Of a stretch of 64,000 nucleotides of DNA, positions 36,286 through 45,247 are shown one piece after another (positions within the stretch are counted from its first letter, which is position 1; each line of letters opens with the position of its first letter). Where the stretch lies: assembly GCF_019443985.1 (NCBI RefSeq), contig NZ_CP049303.1, forward strand, positions 434,001 through 498,000. Reading direction: 5' to 3'. The DNA comes from Liquorilactobacillus hordei DSM 19519 (lineage in GTDB: Bacteria; Bacillota; Bacilli; Lactobacillales; Lactobacillaceae). Position numbers and translations under genes: made by a program. The notes below the pieces were generated by a model. It worked only from the letters and a program-made list of their open reading frames with translations. It had not been told where the DNA came from and did no database searches.

Positions 36286-38925
36286 CTATTTATTGAGTTT
36301 CCGCTGAAATAATTTTACGATTTCAACAATTATAAGCATCAACACCCCACCAGTTACTACTATCAGCCACTGTTCCAGAGCTAATGGAGTAACTTTGAAA
36401 ACATCATTGAATGCAGGAATAAAAATTGTTGCAAACAAGAGTATCCCCGAAATAATAATGGACCAGTTAAACATTTTATTTGAGAATAAGTTTTTGTTGA
36501 AGATAGAACCATGAATTGATTTAGAGTTAAAGGCATGGAACAACTGAATTAATCCTAGAGTTGCAAATGCCATGGTTAGAGCATCTGCATGGATTAATGC
36601 ATAGGAGCTATGGAAAGGATAATTAATAGCTATCCAGTAAACACCAAGGGTTAATATTCCTTCTAGTAATCCCTGGTAAGTTATGCTAGATAAAACTCCA
36701 TCACCAAAGAAACTTGATTTAGCGCCTCTAGGCTTTCTCTGCATAATTGTAGTTTCGGCTTTTTCGATCCCAAGAGCGATAGCAGGGAAAGTATCCGTTA
36801 CTAGATTTATCCAGAGTATTTGTGCTGGAGCAAAGATATCCCAGCCAAGCATTGTCATGAAAAAGAGTGTTAGAACTTCACCAAGGTTAGCAGAGAGAAG
36901 GTATTGAATTGCTTTTTGAATATTTGCAAAAACTTTGCGACCTTCTTTTACAGCAACAATAATGGTTGCGAAGTTATCGTCTGCCAGAACAATATCACTG
37001 GCATTTTTAGAAACCTCAGTTCCGGTTATCCCCATACCAACCCCAATATCAGCGGTTTTTAGGGCGGGAGCATCATTAACACCGTCACCGGTCATTGCTA
37101 CAATCTTTCCCTTATTTTGCCAAGCTTTAACGATTCTAACTTTATGTTCAGGTGCAACTCGAGCATAAACAGAATATTTGTCAACTGATGAATTTAACTC
37201 TTCAGTTGATAGTTTATCTAAATCACTACCTGTAATGACAGCATCGGTTTGCGAGCTTTCGATTATTCCTAAGCGCAATGCAATTGCCGTAGCAGTATCT
37301 TTATGGTCACCCGTTATCATTAACGGTCGAATTCCTGCTGAGCGCGCCTGTGCAACAGCATCTTTAACCTCAGGCCTTTCAGGATCAATCATCCCCACCA
37401 TTCCTACAAAAATTAAGTCTTTTTCCATGATCTGTGATGAGGGCTCATCAGGAATATTATCTAATGGTCGATATGCAAAACTTAAAACGCGTAAAGCTTC
37501 GTGAGCTAAGTCATGGTTTGTTGCAAGAATTTTTTTGCGGTCACTGTCCGTTAAGTCAACTATTTTTCCATTTTTTTCAATCCGTGTAGTCCGTTGTAAT
37601 AATTCATCAACAGCCCCTTTGATGAACAGAACTGGTTTATCTGCCTGTTTTATTACGACAGACATCAGTTTTCGCTCAGAGTCGAAAGGAATTGATGTAA
37701 TTCTTGGGAAATCTTTCTCGACTTGAGATACATTATTTGATTTATCAAGATTATATTGAATTAACGCGGTTTCTGTGGGATCACCAATCAATCCAGCATC
37801 ACTTTTTTGACTATCATTGGCTAAAATCATGGCTTTCATTAAGTTACTCATATCAATTTGAGCGTTGTTTGCATCAGTCAGTACATTATTTTGGTATACT
37901 TTTTCGACTGTCATTTTATTTTGAGTCAGCGTACCAGTTTTGTCTGACGCAATAATCTCAGTAGTTCCAAGCGTTTCAACCGCAGGTAATTTTCTAATCA
38001 ATGCATTACGTTTAGCCATGGTTTGAGTACCAAGAGCAAGTGTGATTGTTACAATTGCTGGGAGGCCTTCAGGAATTGCAGCAACTGCAAGAGAAATTGA
38101 TGTTAGTAGCATTTCTAGAATTGAAGCACGATCGGCTAATATTCCGATAACAAAAACTAATAATGCAATTGCCAAGACCAAAACACTCAAAATTTTACTT
38201 AGATGGACAATACTCTTTTGAAGTGGGGTAGTTGTTTGATCAACATTGTTGAGCATCGTCGCAATATGACCAACTTCAGTATTCATACCCGTTGCAACAA
38301 CAACAGCCTCAGCAGTTCCATACGTAACATTAGTATTCATATAACCAAGATTCTTTCGATCGCCTAGGGAAATTTCTTTCTCGGCAATACTAGCGGTGTT
38401 TTTGTTCACAGGCACAGATTCCCCAGTCAAGGCAGCTTCTTCAACCTGAAGAGAAGAAGTATTAATGAGTCTGACATCGGCAGGAATGATATCGCCTGCT
38501 TCTAATAAAATAATGTCACCAGGAACTAAATCTACACTCTTGATGGTAGTGATTTGATTATTCCGCCGAACTCTTGAAGAGGGGGTTGTCATTTCTTTTA
38601 ACGCATCGATTGCATTTTCAGCTTTTGCTTCTTGAAATACACCAAATGCGGCATTTAAAATAATTACCAAGAAAATAATCAAAGCATCTGAAACATCACC
38701 AGCAAAAGCAGCGATAAGCGCGGCAATCATCAATATGATAATCATTAGGTCTTTAAATTGGGCTACAAATTTTTGAAACAAAGAACTCTTTTTTTGTTCA
38801 GTGAGCGTATTTTGCCCATACTGATTCAATCGTTCAGTTGTTTCACTCGCAGATAGGCCTTTAGTGCTTGTCTTTAATAAATTTAGTGTCTCGTCGACAG
38901 AAATCTGATGATATTTTTGGTCCAT
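36286..38925 (-). CDS. Calcium-transporting P-type ATPase (PMCA/SERCA type)
   Basis: An 879-residue pump that exports calcium. Actuator LTGESVPV, phosphorylation site SDKTGTLT (Asp328), hinge MTGDGVNDAPALKTADIGVGMG. Segment 4 is IPEGLPAIV and segment 6 is WINLVTDTFPA, so the calcium ligands Glu and Asp are in place, in contrast to the other ATPase in this window. Start ATG 38925, with AAGGGA 11 bases ahead; an ATG at 38946 is less likely. Single gene. Confidence 0.92.
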   Translation of the reverse strand: MDQKYHQISVDETLNLLKTSTKGLSASETTERLNQYGQNTLTEQKKSSLFQKFVAQFKDLMIIILMIAALIAAFAGDVSDALIIFLVIILNAAFGVFQEAKAENAIDALKEMTTPSSRVRRNNQITTIKSVDLVPGDIILLEAGDIIPADVRLINTSSLQVEEAALTGESVPVNKNTASIAEKEISLGDRKNLGYMNTNVTYGTAEAVVVATGMNTEVGHIATMLNNVDQTTTPLQKSIVHLSKILSVLVLAIALLVFVIGILADRASILEMLLTSISLAVAAIPEGLPAIVTITLALGTQTMAKRNALIRKLPAVETLGTTEIIASDKTGTLTQNKMTVEKVYQNNVLTDANNAQIDMSNLMKAMILANDSQKSDAGLIGDPTETALIQYNLDKSNNVSQVEKDFPRITSIPFDSERKLMSVVIKQADKPVLFIKGAVDELLQRTTRIEKNGKIVDLTDSDRKKILATNHDLAHEALRVLSFAYRPLDNIPDEPSSQIMEKDLIFVGMVGMIDPERPEVKDAVAQARSAGIRPLMITGDHKDTATAIALRLGIIESSQTDAVITGSDLDKLSTEELNSSVDKYSVYARVAPEHKVRIVKAWQNKGKIVAMTGDGVNDAPALKTADIGVGMGITGTEVSKNASDIVLADDNFATIIVAVKEGRKVFANIQKAIQYLLSANLGEVLTLFFMTMLGWDIFAPAQILWINLVTDTFPAIALGIEKAETTIMQRKPRGAKSSFFGDGVLSSITYQGLLEGILTLGVYWIAINYPFHSSYALIHADALTMAFATLGLIQLFHAFNSKSIHGSIFNKNLFSNKMFNWSIIISGILLFATIFIPAFNDVFKVTPLALEQWLIVVTGGVLMLIIVEIVKLFQRKLNK

Positions 38926-39091
38926 TAAGCATGACAATCCCTTCATATTTTATAGTTTAAATGTATCATGCTTCACGATGTTAAGAAAGAAATAACAATT
39001 ATAAGATAGGATAAAAGAAAAAGTTTAAATAGTTGAAAAAACCTATACATGTTGGTACATTTAAGTTAATTTCATATTAGGGGTGTTAGAA

Positions 39092-39469
39092 TTGATTAAA
39101 GAGTTTAAAGAATTTATTTCACGTGGAAATGTGATTGACTTAGCTGTCGGTGTTATTATTGGGGGAGCTTTTACGTCAATTGTTAAATCGTTAGTTGATT
39201 ACATAATTAATCCTTTTATTGGTTTATTTATTGGAGGAATTGATTTTTCAGATTTAGTGTTTAAGGTTAATGGGGCGACATTTAAGTTTGGTAGCTTTAT
39301 TAATGCAGTTATTAATTTCTTAATTATTGCCTTTGTTGTGTTCTTATTGGTTAAATTTGTTAATAGGTTTTTGATTCGTAAAAAGAAGGAAGAAGTTGTA
39401 GCTGTTGCGGCTCCAGAAGTTAAACTGTTAGAAGAAATTCGCGACTTATTGAAAACACAGGAAAAATAG
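39092..39469 (+). CDS. mscL: Large-conductance mechanosensitive channel
   Basis: A 125-residue channel that opens on membrane tension in osmotic downshock. N-terminal helix IKEFKEFISRGN, then TM1 (DLAVGVIIGGAFTSIVKSLV), a periplasmic loop, TM2 (FINAVINFLIIAFVVFLLVK), and a charged C-terminal coil (LLEEIRDLLKTQEK). The start is TTG at 39092, six bases behind AGGGGTG and aligned with the family's usual N-terminus. The upstream GTG at 39083 lies within the ribosome binding site. Confidence 0.94.
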   Translation: MIKEFKEFISRGNVIDLAVGVIIGGAFTSIVKSLVDYIINPFIGLFIGGIDFSDLVFKVNGATFKFGSFINAVINFLIIAFVVFLLVKFVNRFLIRKKKEEVVAVAAPEVKLLEEIRDLLKTQEK

Positions 39470-39550
39470 TGTATAGTTTTATTATTTTAAGTGATGTAAT
39501 ACAGTTTTGAAGTGACATTAAAAAGATATTATTTGGATATTTCATTATAC

Positions 39551-39602
39551 AAAACCCGATGATTGTTAAACATTTATATTTAACAATCATGGGGTTTTTT
39601 GT
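39551..39602 (+). terminator. mscL terminator
   Basis: ACCCGATGATTGTTAAA pairs with TTTAACAATCATGGGGT with one mismatch, then a T run. Confidence 0.88.
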
Positions 39603-39605
39603 TGT

Positions 39606-40135
39606 ATTAATATCAATAATAATCCGAATAGCTATTAAATTTTATAGTGGAACTACTACAAATTATAAATCAGGCGATTTTTGAATAATAAAGAAGAATT
39701 TTATTTAATATGTAGAAATTAGCAATTATTTTTGTTAAAAGTATAAAAAAAGTAATAAAAAAGCCGATATAAAGGGTAGCTATATATAAGTTTTATAATA
39801 ATACAAAGGCGAGTATTAGCATATTTTTTATCTCAAAAAAAAATATATTACAAGATGATAAAAACTAAATTGAAAATAAGGGTTACTTTTGTGGAATTTT
39901 CTGTTATGATTGTGTGCGTGCATGGTACTGAAATGATTAATAAGTTTACATATTTATTAGGAAAATATTTTTATTTAGAGAAAACATTTTTTTTGCCGCA
40001 TAATCTTATGCTACCATTGTAAAAGTATCGTAAATTTATAGAAAAATCGTCTATAATATAACTAGTGTTTGTTTATAATATATATATTGTCCATTTAATG
40101 AACACTTGTATAATAATTAAGAAAAGAGGTTGAAA
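39606..40135. other. AT-rich region upstream of rgg
   Basis: About 530 bases without a convincing gene. A 38-codon ORF (39906-40022) has no ribosome binding site. A probable promoter for rgg is TTGTCC, 16 bases, TATAAT (40088-40115). AGTGTT near 40065 and GAACACT near 40100 form an imperfect dyad that flanks the promoter and could be an Rgg operator. Confidence 0.45.
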
Positions 40136-41038
40136 ATGAAAACAGGTGAGCTTGTTAAGAAAATTAGAACTGAAAAAGGAATAAAAGCTAAGGCGGTATA
40201 TGATGGCCTGTTATCACGTTCAATGTATTACAAATATGAGAGCGGTTTAGTTGAAACAACAGCAGATACTTTTCTGTACATATTAAATCGTTTAAATATT
40301 GAAGCAGATGAATTCTTACGAATGTTTAGCGTTATGGATAAAGGTAACAGTGAATATAAGAATTATCGAGATAATTTAAATAATGCATATCATCTTGAAA
40401 ATCTAACCGAAGTTAAAGCATTAGAGAAAAAAATTTCTAAAGAGTATCAAGAAAGTGGCTTGGTTCGTTTTTATAACTTGATGTTGATTGCTACGGTAAT
40501 GCGTAAAAAGCTTGGAAGAACTCAAGAGAGTGTCCTAAATGAGCGGAAAGAAATCTCACATTACTTAATGCGAAGCACCAAGTGGGGACATTATGAATAT
40601 CGTCTGTTTATTGATGCAATTTTTATGTTTGATAGCAGTTCAATTGAAAAGGTATTTCAAGATCATGATTGGGATGATGGCCAAAAAGGTGAAGATATGA
40701 AGCTTGATAATTTAAAGGTAAAGGCTTTGTGTCAATCAATTTTGATATTTATGAAATCTAATAAGACTGATCATGTGAATTACTATTATACTTTACTTGA
40801 TAAAATAGAAGTTAACTCGAATAATGTGTATGCATTGAGTAACAAGAAATTTTTTGAAGGTTTAAAAATAATTAATGATGGTGATTATGAACAGGGATTG
40901 AAAGTTATTTCTGAAATCTTTTCACTATATCAGAAAATAGGATTAGATGACTTGTATAAAGAGCATGTTGCTATTCTTCAAGAATTGTTAAGTGTTCAAT
41001 TACAAAAAGCTAAGTCAAGAAAAAGGCGTAAAGCTTAA
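40136..41038 (+). CDS. Rgg/GadR/MutR-family transcriptional regulator
   Basis: A 300-residue regulator. Residues 1-60 form an HTH_3/Xre DNA-binding domain (GELVKKIRTEKGIKAKAVYD, SRSMYYKYESG) and the rest a helical TPR-like domain of the Rgg C-terminal type. Such proteins often respond to short hydrophobic peptides; no convincing peptide gene is next to it. The very basic C-terminus (KAKSRKRRKA) is unusual. Start ATG 40136 follows AAAAGAGG. Target genes unknown. Confidence 0.87.
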   Translation: MKTGELVKKIRTEKGIKAKAVYDGLLSRSMYYKYESGLVETTADTFLYILNRLNIEADEFLRMFSVMDKGNSEYKNYRDNLNNAYHLENLTEVKALEKKISKEYQESGLVRFYNLMLIATVMRKKLGRTQESVLNERKEISHYLMRSTKWGHYEYRLFIDAIFMFDSSSIEKVFQDHDWDDGQKGEDMKLDNLKVKALCQSILIFMKSNKTDHVNYYYTLLDKIEVNSNNVYALSNKKFFEGLKIINDGDYEQGLKVISEIFSLYQKIGLDDLYKEHVAILQELLSVQLQKAKSRKRRKA

Positions 41039-41112
41039 TTTGGTGTGCTTGAAAAAAAATTAAAAACAGTATAAAATGAGAAGATACGTATAGAGTGAAA
41101 GGAGGAGAACCA

Positions 41113-41253
41113 ATGTCACAAAATACTCATGTTGGGGTAGCAAATGATCGTCGCCCTGTTAATCAAAAGAATATTAAAAAACGTCGCGCACAGCATCAAG
41201 CTGTATTATCATTTTTGAAGAGTCGCGAGGAGCTAGAAAAAAACGATAAATAA
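41113..41253 (+). CDS. Small basic protein of 46 residues, function unknown
   Basis: Not recognised. The sequence has a neutral start (MSQNTHVGVANDRRPV), a strongly basic centre (NIKKRRAQHQ) and a charged helical tail. GAAAGGAGGAG 5 bases before the ATG is the strongest ribosome binding site of the window, so it is probably translated. It ends before a terminator hairpin. A nucleic-acid-binding or ribosome-associated role is possible but unproven. Confidence 0.65.
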   Translation: MSQNTHVGVANDRRPVNQKNIKKRRAQHQAVLSFLKSREELEKNDK

Positions 41254-41284
41254 ATTGTGTTTTCTAGAAACTTACAATTATTTG

Positions 41285-41325
41285 CCAGCATGGGGCGTCA
41301 ACGACGTTTTATGGTGGTTTTTTTT
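41285..41325 (+). terminator. Terminator after the 46-aa gene
   Basis: CCAGCATGGGGCGTC pairs with GACGTTTTATGGTGG (14 of 15 pairs, four G-T), loop AAC, then eight T. Confidence 0.8.
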
Positions 41326-41395
41326 TGATAAAAAAGCTAATTAATTGATGTATGAATATGATATAATCACCCAATAAGAGGATGGATGAAAATAA

Positions 41396-42943
41396 ATGAG
41401 TATTTTAGAAATAGATGGGCTTTCACATGCTTTCGCCGATAAGGAATTATACCAAGATGCTAGCTTTAGATTAAATAAAGAAGATCACATGGGAATTATT
41501 GGACAAAATGGAGCAGGGAAAAGTACCTTAATTAAAATTATTACGGGTCAGGAACTTCCAGACGAAGGAAAAATTGTATGGCAAAATAATATAAAGATTG
41601 GGTATCTTGATCAATATGCACAGACAGCACATGATCTAACAGTTTTTTCTTTCTTAAAATCGGCATTCGAAGATCTATATAATATCAGTGAATTACAGGC
41701 TAAATGCTATGAGAATTACGCGACCACATTGGACGAATCTTTGTTAGACAAAGCAGGAAGATATCAGGAGCAGCTTGAGGCTGGGGAATTTTATGAGTTA
41801 GAAACTAAAATTGAGCAAGTAATGTCAGGTTTAGGGATAGATGCAATAGGTAAAGATAGACATGTTGATCAATGTAGTGGTGGTCAGAGATCAAAGATTA
41901 TTTTGGCAAAGTTGTTACTTGAAAATCCTGATGTATTATTACTAGACGAACCAACTAATTACCTTGATGTTGAGCATATTGAATGGTTAATAGGTTATTT
42001 AAATGATTTTGCTGGCTGCTTTATGGTAATTTCACATGACTTTGATTTCTTAGAAAGGGTGACAAATACAATTATTGATGTCGCTTTTGGAAAAATTACA
42101 AAGTATACGGGGAGCTTTAGTTCTGCAATTAAGCAAAAAGAAGTAAAAAAAGAAGTCCAACTTAAGGCTTACGAAAAACAACGGCGACAAATAGAAAAAG
42201 ATGAAGCTTATATTAGAAAAAACAAGGCTGGAACTAGATCAACGATGGCAAAATCAAGACAAAAAAGACTTGATAAGATGGAAAGAGTTGATCCACCGAG
42301 TGATGCCTTACAATCTAGTTTTGGTTTCCCGTATGAAGAATTAATGTCATCGTCAACACTAGTGGTTGATGATCTTTCTGTGGGCTATGAAAGACCTTTG
42401 CTTGCACCAGTTACCTTTTCAATGAGCCATGGAGAAAAGGTTGTACTAAAGGGCTTTAATGGAGTTGGTAAGTCGACACTTATTAAGTCAATTTTGGGTA
42501 TTATTCCAAATTTTGGTGGAAGTGCTAAATTTGTTGAGGCTGCCAAAGTGAATTATTTTACACAAGATTTGGATTGGGATAATCCTGCTCAAACACCATT
42601 ACAGATAGTCCAAAATGTTTATCCAAAATTAGAACCAAAGACAATAAGACAAAGGCTTGCTCGCGCAGGACTAAGCCCTGCAAATGCTATGAAACCAATG
42701 GAGTTATTAAGTGGGGGAGAACAAACTAAAGTCAAGTTGTGTATTTTGGAGTTGAAGCCAAGTAACTTCTTAATTATGGATGAACCTACAAATCACCTTG
42801 ATGATGAGACAAAGCATGCTTTGAAAAAAGCTCTTATGTCTTTTGCTGGTAATTTATTGCTAGTGTCTCATGAAAAATCCTTCTATGATGGTTGGATTGA
42901 TAAGGTTTTTGATGTTGAGAGTATCCGACTTAATAAAAATTAA
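41396..42943 (+). CDS. ABC-F family ATPase
   Basis: A 515-residue soluble protein with two ATPase domains and no membrane segments. Domain 1: GQNGAGKST, CSGGQRSKI, LLLDEPTNYLD. Linker: a charged coil (KNKAGTRSTMAKSRQKRLDK). Domain 2: GFNGVGKST, LSGGEQTKV, LIMDEPTNHLD. ABC-F proteins act on the ribosome E site as translation factors or resistance proteins. The closest pattern is YkpA/YbiT-like housekeeping members. Start ATG with AAGAGGATGG ahead. Confidence 0.92.
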   Translation: MSILEIDGLSHAFADKELYQDASFRLNKEDHMGIIGQNGAGKSTLIKIITGQELPDEGKIVWQNNIKIGYLDQYAQTAHDLTVFSFLKSAFEDLYNISELQAKCYENYATTLDESLLDKAGRYQEQLEAGEFYELETKIEQVMSGLGIDAIGKDRHVDQCSGGQRSKIILAKLLLENPDVLLLDEPTNYLDVEHIEWLIGYLNDFAGCFMVISHDFDFLERVTNTIIDVAFGKITKYTGSFSSAIKQKEVKKEVQLKAYEKQRRQIEKDEAYIRKNKAGTRSTMAKSRQKRLDKMERVDPPSDALQSSFGFPYEELMSSSTLVVDDLSVGYERPLLAPVTFSMSHGEKVVLKGFNGVGKSTLIKSILGIIPNFGGSAKFVEAAKVNYFTQDLDWDNPAQTPLQIVQNVYPKLEPKTIRQRLARAGLSPANAMKPMELLSGGEQTKVKLCILELKPSNFLIMDEPTNHLDDETKHALKKALMSFAGNLLLVSHEKSFYDGWIDKVFDVESIRLNKN

Positions 42944-42959
42944 GGGAGTATAAAAGTGA

Positions 42960-43598
42960 ATGAATAAACACAAATTGGTTTCTTGGATTATAGCAATTTT
43001 GCTCATTTTTCTTGCGGGCTGGAGTGTAGTGTATGTTAAACATGCAGAAAAAATAAATAGTGAGAAAATTGCAAAAGAAGAGAAAAAACAGCAGTTACAA
43101 AAAAAAGAGGATAAGAATGCTAATATGCGTTATCCCATAAAGTGGCGCAAGTCATCTCAAACAACAAAATATCCTAATGTTTTTGATGATAAAAACTTAT
43201 GGATCAAGATATCGCAAAAAAAGCAGCGCCTTTATGTGATGTCAGGGAAGAAACAGCTTTATCAAATGTATGTTTCTCTAGGGACACATGCGGCAGGCTA
43301 TTCAAATGAAAGCAAAAAAGTTTTTCCAACAGGAACCTTTAAAATTAGTGATAAGCGCGGCAAATTTTATTTTAATCAGGTCACTGGTAATGGGGGCAGA
43401 TACTGGATTTCTTGGAAGGGCAATGGTAAATACGTGATACAAAGCGTTCCAACAAATGAACATGGAAAGTATCTGATTGCAAATGCACAAAGCCTTGGGA
43501 GTCAAGCGGATACAAATAATAGCATTTGGTTGTCCGTAAGAGATGCAAAATGGTTTTATAAAAATATTAATGGTGGAACAAAGTTGGTAATCGAGTAG
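42960..43598 (+). CDS. YkuD-fold (L,D-transpeptidase-like) protein lacking catalytic residues
   Basis: A 212-residue protein with one N-terminal membrane anchor (8-26), a lysine/glutamate-rich coil (27-55) and a YkuD-type domain (about 78-211: LWIKISQKKQRLYVMSG, VFPTGTFKI). The family's active site SHGC-I-R-L-S is here TNNS-I-W-L-S, so Ser188 replaces the catalytic Cys, and the expected His of the IHG strand is Gln161. The fold's ending LSVRDAKWFY is kept. It is unlikely to crosslink peptidoglycan by the usual thiol mechanism; it may bind the wall. Start ATG 42960 follows AAGGGAG, 16 bases behind the ABC-F gene. Confidence 0.85.
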   Translation: MNKHKLVSWIIAILLIFLAGWSVVYVKHAEKINSEKIAKEEKKQQLQKKEDKNANMRYPIKWRKSSQTTKYPNVFDDKNLWIKISQKKQRLYVMSGKKQLYQMYVSLGTHAAGYSNESKKVFPTGTFKISDKRGKFYFNQVTGNGGRYWISWKGNGKYVIQSVPTNEHGKYLIANAQSLGSQADTNNSIWLSVRDAKWFYKNINGGTKLVIE

Positions 43599-43671
43599 TT
43601 CAAAGTTCAACTAGTAGAAGCCAGATTCATGAAGCCTTCTTATGCTAAGTGGACAATTTAAGACTAGTTCT

Positions 43672-43826
43672 GGAGCTGGGTCAAAAGTAAAATTTTGATT
43701 CAGTTCCTCTATTTATTCCGCATAAACGTGTTTTATAAGTCAAAATCCTCCGTCTAACTTCGAATTACTCATAGCAAAGTACTTGCTATGAGTAATTTCA
43801 AGTTAGTACTCAAATTTTCCCGACTT
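43672..43826 (-). repeat. Dispersed two-hairpin repeat copy with inserted palindrome, split by IS
   Basis: On the minus strand, the terminator arm GGAGCTGGGTCAAAAG lies at 43672-43687, with linker ATAAAACACGTTTATGCGG and GGATTTTGACTTATAA as in other copies. The first hairpin has taken in a separate 53-bp palindrome (43754-43806). The remaining part, CATAAG and GAGTGTGA, lies beyond the IS at 45300-45315. Joining across the CTT duplication restores the order seen at 29923-30017. Confidence 0.75.
43754..43806. repeat. 53-bp palindrome inside the repeat
   Basis: A 24-bp stem (ctaacttcgaattactcata then gcaa) with two mismatches and an AGTAC loop. No T run follows. Not shared with other copies of the repeat. 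Confidence 0.85.
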
Positions 43827-43859
43827 TGTACTGCCTTAAAAAAGTTGGACATGTTTGTT

Positions 43860-44702
43860 TTAATTATTAGTTAGATACTGTTTACGATATTCGACTGGAG
43901 TTAATCCGTGACGCTTAAGTGAAATTCGCTGGTTATTATACCAAGCAACATAATGTTCCACTAATGTACTTAGTTCACTGAGCGAAGTAACCTTAATGCG
44001 CCTTAAACATTCACGTTTAAGCATACTGAAAAAGCTCTCAACTGGGGCATTGTCTAAACAATTTCCCTTACGAGACATGCTTTGAATGAAATGATGATGT
44101 CTTAGTTTAGCTTGATAATTGGTCATTTGATATTGCCACCCTTGATCAGAGTGTAGAATTGGTTTAGTGGTTGCGGGAATTTTTTTAATGACTGTTTCAA
44201 GGGTTTGATCGATCAAAACACGATTGGGTGTTGAACTAACTTTAGCGGCTAAAACTTCATTACTAGCCTCATCAATAACTGTCGAAATATAACCCCATTT
44301 TCCACACGTAAGTTTAAACTGACTGACGTCAGTATGCAAAACAGTATATGGTTTATGGGCCTTGAATTGTTGCTTGAGCAAGTTAGGTACCACCTGTCCA
44401 ACATGACCATGATATGAGTTGTACCGCCCAGAATGTTTTGAAAAAAGAGTAACTTTCAGACCCATAGAAAACATAATTTTACGAACAGTTTCTAGACAAA
44501 GTTTAACATGATGCTGTTTTAAAACAAATCTCATGCGACGATAACCATAAGTTTGATGAGAGCGGGCAAATTCTTGCCGAATAATTTGTTTAACCTGACG
44601 ATATTTATCAGGCCGGTTTAGACAAGCTAAATGATAGTAATACGTCGAACGCGCAAGTCCCGCAACTTTTAAGAGCGTAATAAAGGGATAATCACGCCGC
44701 AA
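43860..44702 (-). CDS. IS3-family transposase OrfB
   Basis: A 280-residue integrase-core protein. An HTH_21-like region (RLARSTYYYHLA-type: AGLARSTYYYHLACLNRPDK) precedes the DDE domain with catalytic Asp in LHTDVSQFKL, second Asp in LHSDQGWQYQ and Glu in APVESFFSMLK (DD35E). The frame is open well upstream of the TTG at 44702, back to the slippage site in orfA, so it is probably made as an OrfAB fusion. Confidence 0.93.
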   Translation of the reverse strand: MRRDYPFITLLKVAGLARSTYYYHLACLNRPDKYRQVKQIIRQEFARSHQTYGYRRMRFVLKQHHVKLCLETVRKIMFSMGLKVTLFSKHSGRYNSYHGHVGQVVPNLLKQQFKAHKPYTVLHTDVSQFKLTCGKWGYISTVIDEASNEVLAAKVSSTPNRVLIDQTLETVIKKIPATTKPILHSDQGWQYQMTNYQAKLRHHHFIQSMSRKGNCLDNAPVESFFSMLKRECLRRIKVTSLSELSTLVEHYVAWYNNQRISLKRHGLTPVEYRKQYLTNN

Positions 44703-44722
44703 TTCGTTAATTGTTTTAACTT

Positions 44723-45247
44723 TTAGTGCTGTTTTTTGTTTCGAATTACGGCATCCAATTTTTTTAGATAAACATTCTCAATTTTAGTATAGGAAAGTTC
44801 CTGTTCTAAATGTCTGATTTGTTTTTGTTGTCTCTCTATTAACTGTTGTTCGGTCTTTTTCTTGGATGTTTCTTTCTTTTTCTTAACCATCTTGGGTCGT
44901 CCTATCTTAGATGAAATTACGGCTTTAATTCCAAATTGCCGCATTAATTTAAGCCAATTATAAACGACTGTGTGGCTGATATTAAAGTGGATGGCTGTTT
45001 TTTGAATACTGGTAGAATGGTTCAAGTAATATGTAATAACCGCTACCTTGAAATCATTAGAATAGTGCCGGCGTTTAAGCTGTTTAAGTCCGGTAGGACC
45101 AAAAGCTTTATAACGCGACACCCAAATTACTAATGGAGTATCACTCGGCATCTTATATTTCAGACACAGTGTGTGGAGTGAATTTTCACCATTTAAATAT
45201 TCTTTAACTACTTTCAACTTAAAGCTGTAGGTATAATTACGTGTCAA
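44723..45247 (-). CDS. IS3-family transposase OrfA
   Basis: A 174-residue DNA-binding protein with two helix-turn-helix modules (FKLKVVKEYLNGENSLHTLC and FKVAVITYYLNHSTSIQKTA) and a C-terminal lysine-rich leucine-zipper-like coil. Start TTG 45247 follows GGAGGTGC. Near its end A-AAA-AAA (44759-44765) is in the right phase for -1 slippage; after slipping the frame runs without a stop into OrfB. Confidence 0.9.
   Translation of the reverse strand: MTRNYTYSFKLKVVKEYLNGENSLHTLCLKYKMPSDTPLVIWVSRYKAFGPTGLKQLKRRHYSNDFKVAVITYYLNHSTSIQKTAIHFNISHTVVYNWLKLMRQFGIKAVISSKIGRPKMVKKKKETSKKKTEQQLIERQQKQIRHLEQELSYTKIENVYLKKLDAVIRNKKQH
44759..44765 (-). other. Candidate programmed -1 frameshift site
   Basis: Seven A on the minus strand, in phase as A AAA AAA within orfA (codons Leu-Lys-Lys), followed by TTGG. 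Slipping back one base joins orfA to orfB through KKIGCRNSKQK. IS150-type elements are known to use A-rich slippage. Confidence 0.65.

Noticed and set aside
39906..40022. 38-codon ORF upstream of rgg, considered as a pheromone precursor
   Set aside because: No ribosome binding site and no typical hydrophobic C-terminal peptide; the region is very AT-rich, so short ORFs are expected by chance.
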